Of a stretch of 13,059 nt of DNA, positions 7,792-13,059 are shown in pieces. The first letter of the stretch is position 1. Each line of letters opens with the position of its first letter. The translations under genes and the position numbers were made by a program. The stretch spans positions 1-13,059 of the forward strand of contig JACZYS010000048.1 of NCBI GenBank assembly GCA_022570975.1, read 5' to 3'. The DNA comes from Candidatus Zixiibacteriota bacterium. GTDB lineage: Bacteria; Zixibacteria; MSB-5A5; GN15; FEB-12. The notes beneath the pieces were generated by a model that was not told the origin of the DNA, made no database searches, and worked only from the letters and a program-made list of their open reading frames with translations.

Positions 7792-9615
7792 ATGAAAAAT
7801 ATCAAGATATCAGTCTTTTTAATTTCTGCATTAGCTGTAGCATTTATAAGTACTAACCGGGTAACTTATGCCGCAGATTTTCAGAAAAAATATGAAGAGC
7901 TAAAAAGCCAAAAGGATAACCTGACTGATACTGAAAGGCTCAACAAGATATTTGAGACCTACTGGGATTACCAGATGTACACCTTCCCAACCTGGGCAAC
8001 TTACAACGGCATAAATGATTACAATGACCGCTGGACAGACAATTCCCTGGAAGGGGTTAGAAAAAGACAGAAAGAACTCCAAAATCCGCTTGATGCCCTT
8101 TATTCAATTGACCGTTCAGCTCTTTTTGCCGAAGACCAGCTTAACTTTGATCTTTTTGAGTTAAAACTAAAAGTGTCCCAAGAGGGACACCAGTTCCCCA
8201 GCTATCTGATGCCAATTAATCAGATGGGCGGCACTTTTCAGTCGGTCCCCAGTACTCTTGAAATAATGCCGGCTGAGACAGAATCTGATTTTGAAGATAT
8301 CTTAAGCCGGCTTGACAAGGTGAATTTGCTTTTGGCCAATGACCTGGTAATAATTAAAAAAGGGCTAAAAGAAAAAATAACTCCGCCAAGAACTACTATC
8401 AGGGAGCTCCCCCAGCAGATACTAAACCAGATAAAAGATGACGCCAATGAGGCACCGATGTTGCTGGTCTTTCAAAATCTTCCTGAATCTATTGCCGAAG
8501 GAAAACGCCAAGAGATAAAAAAAAGAGCGGTAGAAATTTATGAAAGCAAAATCAAGCCTGCCCTTAACAATCTCTATATCTATGTAAAAGATGAATACCT
8601 GCCCAACTGTAGGGAAACATTTGGACTCTCTGATTTACCTGACGGAAGAAAGTGGTATGAGTATCGGGTAAAATATTATACGACCACAAACCTGACACCG
8701 GACGAGATATTTGAAATTGGTAACTCAGAAGTCAGACGAATAAGGGCAGAAATGGAAAAAACTAAAGATGATTCCGGTTTTGAAGGTGACTTAGCCGCAT
8801 TCTTTGAATTCTTACGGACCGACCCGCAGTTTTATCATACTTCAAAAGAAGCTTTGCTGACCGGATATCGAGATATTTCAAAAAGGGCGGATGCCCAACT
8901 TCCCAAGCTGTTCGGTCTGCTACCTCGCCTTCCCTATGGTGTAAAAGCGGTGCCTTCTTATTCTGAGAAATCACAGACAACCGCCTACTATCAGGGTGGG
9001 TCACTTGAAGCCGCACGACCCGGATATTTCTATGCCAACACTTATGATCTTAGCTCGCGTCCAATCTGGGAGATGGAGGCTTTAACTCTTCACGAAGCGG
9101 TACCGGGGCATCATCTTCAGACATCGATATCAAAGGAGCTGGAGGGTCTGCCAAAATTTAGAACCAACGGCTGGTTCACCGCCTATGGTGAAGGCTGGGG
9201 ATTATATTCTGAAAGCCTGGGTGAAGAAATGGGATTCTATCAGGACCCATATTCAAAGTTCGGGCAACTTACCTATGAGATATGGCGCGCTATAAGGCTG
9301 GTTGTCGATGTCGGCATGCATTACAAAGGATGGAGCCGGGATAAAGCAATTCAATTTTTCAAAGATAACGCCGGCAAATCCGAGCATGACATCACTGTAG
9401 AGATCGACCGTTACATCGTCTGGCCCGGACAGGCTCTGGCTTATAAAATAGGTGAAATGAAAATTAAAGAGCTTCGCAAAGCTGCCACTGAAAAACTGGG
9501 AGATAAATTTGATATCAGACAGTTCCATGATCAGGTTCTTGGTTCCGGCGCAGTTCCGCTAAATATTTTGGAGAGAAATATAAATCAATGGATTGATGCT
9601 AAAACAGCCGAATAA
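7792..9615 (+). CDS. Secreted DUF885-family zinc metallopeptidase
   Basis: The chosen ATG (7792) follows a strong GAGGAG ribosome site (7781-7786); the frame is open 25 codons further upstream, but that stretch lacks a ribosome site and would bury the signal peptide. The 607-residue product begins with a signal peptide (about 1-27, ending TYA before ADFQ) and no lipobox, so it is probably periplasmic or secreted. The DUF885 hallmark HEAVPGHHLQ lies at residues 434-443 (His434, Glu435 and His440/His441 as probable metal and catalytic residues). A second motif, AYGEGWGLYSES, lies at 464-475; its Glu residues (467, 474) may complete the site. Length is normal for the family. The C-terminal WPGQALAYKIGEMKI segment is also conserved in DUF885 proteins as I know them. 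Members are predicted peptidases, many with unknown substrates. The FMN reductase gene follows after 35 bp, suggesting co-transcription. Confidence 0.88.
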   Translation: MKNIKISVFLISALAVAFISTNRVTYAADFQKKYEELKSQKDNLTDTERLNKIFETYWDYQMYTFPTWATYNGINDYNDRWTDNSLEGVRKRQKELQNPLDALYSIDRSALFAEDQLNFDLFELKLKVSQEGHQFPSYLMPINQMGGTFQSVPSTLEIMPAETESDFEDILSRLDKVNLLLANDLVIIKKGLKEKITPPRTTIRELPQQILNQIKDDANEAPMLLVFQNLPESIAEGKRQEIKKRAVEIYESKIKPALNNLYIYVKDEYLPNCRETFGLSDLPDGRKWYEYRVKYYTTTNLTPDEIFEIGNSEVRRIRAEMEKTKDDSGFEGDLAAFFEFLRTDPQFYHTSKEALLTGYRDISKRADAQLPKLFGLLPRLPYGVKAVPSYSEKSQTTAYYQGGSLEAARPGYFYANTYDLSSRPIWEMEALTLHEAVPGHHLQTSISKELEGLPKFRTNGWFTAYGEGWGLYSESLGEEMGFYQDPYSKFGQLTYEIWRAIRLVVDVGMHYKGWSRDKAIQFFKDNAGKSEHDITVEIDRYIVWPGQALAYKIGEMKIKELRKAATEKLGDKFDIRQFHDQVLGSGAVPLNILERNINQWIDAKTAE

Positions 9616-9650
9616 CCCATGAATCATTTATGAAATAGAAAAGAGAAAAA

Positions 9651-10229
9651 ATGTCGGACAGACCCAAAATACTGGCCTTTTCCGGGTCAACCAGAAAAGA
9701 TTCTTACAACAAAATGCTTGTCAAAATTGCAGCAAAGGGTGCCGAAGAAGCGGGTGCGGAAGTTACAATTATTGATTTGGGAGATTATCCCCTGCCCCTT
9801 TATGACGGAGATTCAGAAACAGAAATCGGCTTACCGGAGAATGGCCGGAAACTAAAAGATTTATTTCTTGAAAATGACGGTCTCTTGATATCTTCACCGG
9901 AATATAACAGCTCATATTCGGCCGTATTAAAAAACACAATTGACTGGGTGTCCAGACCGGTAAAAGATTATCCTCCGCTGGAAGTATTTATTGGCAAGGT
10001 CGCGGCTGTCATTAGCGCTTCTCCCGGCGGGCTGGGAGGGCTAAGAGGTCTGGTACACATTCGTTCAGTTTTGGGCAATATAAAAGTTTTGGTCATTCCG
10101 GAACAAATTGCCGTAGGACTGGCGGGCAAAATGTTTAACTCAGACGGCAGCATGACTGACAGCAAAAAAGAAGAACAGATTAAGGCAATCGGACAAAAGC
10201 TGGCCGAAACAATTAAGAAACTCAGGTAA
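9651..10229 (+). CDS. NAD(P)H-dependent FMN reductase (flavodoxin-like fold)
   Basis: A 192-residue cytoplasmic flavoprotein of the NADPH-dependent FMN reductase (ChrR/azoreductase-like) family, which transfers hydride from NAD(P)H through bound FMN to quinones, chromate, azo compounds or free flavin. The FMN-phosphate loop GSTRKDSYN is at residues 12-20, after the first beta strand ILAFS. The flavin-ring loop SPEYNSSYSAVLKNTIDW starts at 82, and a glycine-rich loop SPGGLGGLRG lies near 124. Length and motif order match the family throughout. The start is ATG with a purine-rich AAAAGAGAAA leader. It lies 35 bp after the DUF885 gene on the same strand and converges with the YciI-like gene 23 bp later. 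The physiological acceptor cannot be told from sequence. Confidence 0.9.
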   Translation: MSDRPKILAFSGSTRKDSYNKMLVKIAAKGAEEAGAEVTIIDLGDYPLPLYDGDSETEIGLPENGRKLKDLFLENDGLLISSPEYNSSYSAVLKNTIDWVSRPVKDYPPLEVFIGKVAAVISASPGGLGGLRGLVHIRSVLGNIKVLVIPEQIAVGLAGKMFNSDGSMTDSKKEEQIKAIGQKLAETIKKLR

Positions 10230-10252
10230 TCCATCGGGAATGGATAAGAGCT

Positions 10253-10582
10253 TTATTCCGGGCAGTTTTCCATCAATAGCGAAAGTTTCATCGGTGACAG
10301 ATCATAAGTGTGCAGGCCGGCCACTACCGACGGATCTCTATCAAGAATTTCCTTGGCCTCATTTTCAGAGCTAACCTGCAAAATTATTAGCCCGTAAACC
10401 GGATCAGAAAAAACAGGTCCGGCCAGGATAACCTTATTTTCTTTAATCAGTTTTTGCAAATAAACAAAATGCTCCTCCATTATTTTTTTCTCGTTTTCAT
10501 TCATTTCATTTGGCCAGTTTTCTCTGGTGCCTATAAGCCTGCCGCAAAAATACTCTTTCTGTTCACGTGAGTCTTGATTCAT
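10253..10582 (-). CDS. YciI-like (YCII domain) small protein
   Basis: About 109 residues from an ATG at 10582, forming a ferredoxin-like alpha/beta YCII domain: a first strand EYFCGRLIGTREN, a helix with MEEHFVYLQKLIKENK, the hallmark 'V.LAGP.FSDP' strand-turn, GLIILQVSS, helix ENEAKEILDRDP, and a final region VVAGLHTYDLSPMKL. The His in EEH and the Asp of RDPSV correspond to the conserved His-Asp region seen in this family. The biochemical role of most members is unknown. The frame stays open upstream to a TTG at 10636, adding 18 residues with a short hydrophobic run (FVALAGILLYSAT) that could be a weak export signal; neither start has a clear ribosome site, so the N-terminus is unsure. The gene converges on the FMN reductase gene and diverges from thrC. 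Confidence 0.75.
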   Translation of the reverse strand: MNQDSREQKEYFCGRLIGTRENWPNEMNENEKKIMEEHFVYLQKLIKENKVILAGPVFSDPVYGLIILQVSSENEAKEILDRDPSVVAGLHTYDLSPMKLSLLMENCPE

Positions 10583-10702
10583 TGTAGCAGAATAAAGCAA
10601 TATTCCTGCCAAGGCAACAAATTCATATTTGCACAAAGCATATTTCTATATATCTTGTCTTGCCAACGTTTTAAACCTGTGACTGATATTGAAAGATAAC
10701 TT

Positions 10703-11896
10703 GTGACAAAAACAAATTCTCTAGCCACAAATTTGTACTGCGCAAAATGCCAGCAATGCTACTTTCTGGACAAGCCGATTAATCTTTGCCCGTGTGGCGG
10801 GCCGTTGCTCGTTGATTATGATTATGAAAAAGCATCAAAGTTTATTAACAGAGAAGTTTTAGCCAAACGAGAGCAAACTATATGGAAGTATAAAGAACTC
10901 CTCCCGGTTTTTGATTCTGATAACATTGTTTCCTTAGGTGAGGGCGGAACATCCCTTCTACCCTCTAAAAGTCTTGTGATTGATAATAAAATATGCAATT
11001 CATATTTCAAAGATGAGTCCACCAACCCCACCGGCTCTTTTAAAGCCAGAGGTATGGCCATGGCCGTATCTAAAGCGAAAGAACTGGGCATCAAGAAACT
11101 TATTGCTCCCACGGCCGGAAATGCCGGAACAGCTCTTGCGGCTTATTGTTCCATTGCAAAGATAGAATCGTATATTACCATGCCTTCAGATTCTGATCTG
11201 GTTTTTCAACTGGATGCCAGAGCCCACGGTGCTATTGTGGAACTGGTAGATGGCTCTATTAAAGAGTCCGGAGAACGAGCCGCAGAAATAATAAAAAGTG
11301 ACGGATATTTTTCCGTTGCCACCTTAAAAGAACCGTACCGGATCGAAGGAAAAAAGACAATGGGTTATGAGCTGGCCGAACAGTTTAATTATGATCTCCC
11401 CGAGGTCATAATTTATCCCACCGGAGGCGGAACCGGGTTGATTGGAATGTGGAAAGCATTTGATGAAATGGAAAAAATCGGCCTGATAGGTTCACGGCGT
11501 CCAAGAATGGTTTCGGTTCAGTCGGTTGGATGCGCGCCGATTGTAAAAGCCTTTGAAAATGGCAAAGAGTCTGCCGAGCCGTGGGAAAACCCTCAGACTG
11601 AAGCTCTGGGGCTGAGAGTCCCCTCGGCAGTGGGAGACTTCCTTATTTTGAGAGCAATCAGAGAATCAAAAGGAACGGCTGTTGCCGTGACTGAAGATGA
11701 AATCTGCCAGTGCACTTTGGAGCTTGCTTCAAGAGAAGGAATTTTTTCTTCACCTGAGGGAGGAGCAGCACTTGCCGCTTTTAAGAAACTTGTCAAGACA
11801 AAATTTATTAAAAGCAGTGACCGGGTCGTGATTTTTATTACCGGAAGCGGATATAAGTACATGTCAACATTGCAAAAATATCTTAAACAGAAATAA
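10703..11896 (+). CDS. thrC: Threonine synthase
   Basis: A 397-residue fold-type II PLP enzyme that turns O-phospho-L-homoserine into L-threonine and phosphate, the last step of threonine synthesis, in the cytoplasm. A small zinc ribbon opens the protein (Cys13-x2-Cys16 and Cys29-x-Cys31), as in this subgroup of threonine synthases. The PLP Schiff-base lysine is Lys114 in NPTGSFKARGM. Then come the substrate/PLP contact TAGNAGTALAAYCS and the phosphate-binding loop PTGGGTGLIGMW (about 239-250). A late FITGSGYKYM segment near residues 378-388 is the usual C-terminal cofactor-ring contact. The start is GTG (10703) with only a weak GAAAG ribosome site. A dus gene follows after 39 bp on the same strand. 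Cysteate synthase and similar relatives share this fold, so the exact substrate is an inference, though the threonine synthase match is good. Confidence 0.88.
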   Translation: MTKTNSLATNLYCAKCQQCYFLDKPINLCPCGGPLLVDYDYEKASKFINREVLAKREQTIWKYKELLPVFDSDNIVSLGEGGTSLLPSKSLVIDNKICNSYFKDESTNPTGSFKARGMAMAVSKAKELGIKKLIAPTAGNAGTALAAYCSIAKIESYITMPSDSDLVFQLDARAHGAIVELVDGSIKESGERAAEIIKSDGYFSVATLKEPYRIEGKKTMGYELAEQFNYDLPEVIIYPTGGGTGLIGMWKAFDEMEKIGLIGSRRPRMVSVQSVGCAPIVKAFENGKESAEPWENPQTEALGLRVPSAVGDFLILRAIRESKGTAVAVTEDEICQCTLELASREGIFSSPEGGAALAAFKKLVKTKFIKSSDRVVIFITGSGYKYMSTLQKYLKQK

Positions 11897-11935
11897 ATAT
11901 TTGTTTCTGAGGGCTTTCATATTATATAACTGACC

Positions 11936-12922
11936 ATGAAAAAACCAGCTGGCTTTTACAAAGATTTAAAACTCCCCCTATACATGCAAGCCCCCATGGC
12001 AGATGTAACCGATGCCGCTTTCAGAAAATTAATAGCCAAATACGGTAAGCCGGATGTCTTGTTTACGGAATTTGTCACCTGTGACGGTCTTTGCTCAGCA
12101 GGAAGAAAAAACCTGCTTAAACATCTCATTTATGATGAAACTGAGCGGCCAATTGTCGCCCAAATCTGGGGCGGGAGACTGGAGAAATATCAAGAAACGG
12201 CTGAGTTGATTGGGGAACTCGGATTTGATGGGATAGATATCAACATGGGTTGTCCGGTCAAAAATGTCACAAAAATTGGCGGGGGAGCGGCCCTTATTAA
12301 AGATCCGGAACGGGCCAAGAAAATTATTGAAGAAACAAAAAAGGGAGCCGGTAACCTTCCCGTAACAGTCAAAACCAGAATTGGATATAACAGGATTATA
12401 GTCAAAGAATGGATGGAGCACCTTCTAGAAACAGAACCTGCTGCCATCACTCTGCATATGAGAACCGCCAAAGAGATGTCCAAAGTGGAAGCTCATTGGG
12501 AAGAGATTCATCTGGCCGTTGAGATGACAAAAAAAAGTAACACCTTAATCTTTGGCAACGGCGACATTACAGATTTAGGCCATGCCGATGAGATAATCAA
12601 AGAAACAAACTTGGATGGTGTCATGTTAGGCAGGGCAATTTTTGGCAACCCCTGGCTATATGATAGGAACAGAAAGTATGAAGATATTTTGCTTGATGAA
12701 AGACTTACGGTGATGGTTGAACATGCCGAGCTTTATGAATCAATATTTACAGGCATTAACAGTAAGAGTTTTCTCTTGATGAGGAAACATATTCTGGCTT
12801 ATATATCCGGATTTAAAGGGGCCAAAGAGTTGCGTCTCAGACTCCAGTCTGTCGAAAGTGCTTCTGAAGTCAAAGAGATTGTAAGCAGTTTTAAATCATC
12901 AGTTGAGTTTCAGGAAATCTAA
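11936..12922 (+). CDS. dus: tRNA-dihydrouridine synthase
   Basis: A 328-residue FMN-dependent TIM-barrel enzyme that reduces specific uridines in tRNA to dihydrouridine using NADPH. Visible motifs are the N-terminal FMN loop MQAPMADVTDAAFRK (17-31), the catalytic-cysteine loop NMGCPVKNVTKIGGGAAL with Cys106, Lys146 in VTVKTRIGYN, His174-Met-Arg-Thr in the HxRT motif, GNGDI and GVMLGRAIFGNPW for the FMN phosphate, and a C-terminal helical domain (about 245-328) that contacts tRNA. The KEMSKVEAHWE segment after HMRT differs from the usual RxQxYxGxADW pattern of E. coli-type Dus, so I do not assign DusA, B or C. The start is ATG 39 bp after thrC; only a weak ribosome site is visible, and co-transcription with thrC is possible. 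The stop lies 5 bp from the convergent gene on the right. Confidence 0.9.
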   Translation: MKKPAGFYKDLKLPLYMQAPMADVTDAAFRKLIAKYGKPDVLFTEFVTCDGLCSAGRKNLLKHLIYDETERPIVAQIWGGRLEKYQETAELIGELGFDGIDINMGCPVKNVTKIGGGAALIKDPERAKKIIEETKKGAGNLPVTVKTRIGYNRIIVKEWMEHLLETEPAAITLHMRTAKEMSKVEAHWEEIHLAVEMTKKSNTLIFGNGDITDLGHADEIIKETNLDGVMLGRAIFGNPWLYDRNRKYEDILLDERLTVMVEHAELYESIFTGINSKSFLLMRKHILAYISGFKGAKELRLRLQSVESASEVKEIVSSFKSSVEFQEI

Positions 12923-12927
12923 TTAAA

Positions 12928-13059
12928 TCACCTAATTGGCATCACCCATGCCGCAGAAACTCTGAATTCAAATTCATCTTCACCTGCAATTGGTTTATTG
13001 AGATAAAAGGGAAAGTCAATTCTCACAAAATGATTTGACCATACCGGCGGAGGTGTAAT
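12928..13059 (-). CDS. C-terminal fragment of a probable outer-membrane or cell-envelope protein
   Basis: On the minus strand a frame enters from the right edge and reads 43 codons to a TGA (12928-12930). The peptide has the phrase VRIDFPFYLNKP, then EDEFEFRVSAAWVMPIR at the very end. Alternating polar and hydrophobic residues with a terminal aromatic-rich strand resemble the last strands of an outer-membrane barrel such as those of the surface-antigen (Omp85-like) group, but too little remains to name a family. It is convergent with dus, with only 5 bp between the stops, which supports a real gene end and not chance openness. Confidence 0.5.
   Translation of the reverse strand: MTPPPVWSNHFVRIDFPFYLNKPIAGEDEFEFRVSAAWVMPIR

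Noticed and set aside
10229..10245. Six-base-pair hairpin (ATCCAT / ATGGAT) between the FMN reductase and YciI-like genes as a bidirectional terminator
   Set aside because: The stem is short, low in GC, and has no T-tract on either side; it is no stronger than chance palindromes.

Overview
This 13 kb window looks like a piece of a Gram-negative genome of moderate GC, probably from the FCB side of the bacterial tree (a Bacteroidota-like or candidate-phylum lineage). That rests on a PorV-like outer-membrane barrel, a giant secreted protein ending in a FlgD-like / type IX-style C-terminal domain, and a possible Bacteroidota-type promoter. The lineage is an inference; no rRNA or other phylogenetic marker is present.

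Left edge (1 to about 1045): GC-rich sequence (hand-counted lines near 58-60% GC) coding on the minus strand for most of a tailed-phage major capsid protein, with the start signal of a further phage gene running off the left end. At about 1036-1046 composition and codon choice change abruptly and the reading frame continues, apparently by chance, into a PorV/UPF0164-type barrel (1046-1984). The 638-codon ORF 68-1984 is therefore most likely an artificial chimera (assembly or amplification joint) and not a real fusion gene.

Minus-strand surface operon (1046-7548): a 1855-residue secreted repeat protein is followed, with a 4-base GTGA stop/start overlap, by the PorV-like gene. The giant protein has six N-terminal repeats of about 158 residues, each with an Asp/Asn-rich loop, then an Ig-like spacer, four C-terminal repeats of a second kind (about 165-170 residues), and a C-terminal sorting-type domain. 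Cargo plus PorV-like shuttle or anchor is the natural reading of the pair.

Plus-strand genes from 7792: across a 243-bp divergent promoter region lie a secreted DUF885 metallopeptidase and an NAD(P)H-dependent FMN reductase (probably one operon), then a convergent YciI-like small protein (minus strand), then threonine synthase and a tRNA-dihydrouridine synthase (possibly one unit). The right edge holds the last 43 codons of a minus-strand gene with an outer-membrane-strand-like C-terminus. No tRNA, rRNA, CRISPR array, insertion sequence or convincing terminator was seen, and no gap between genes exceeds 300 bases.
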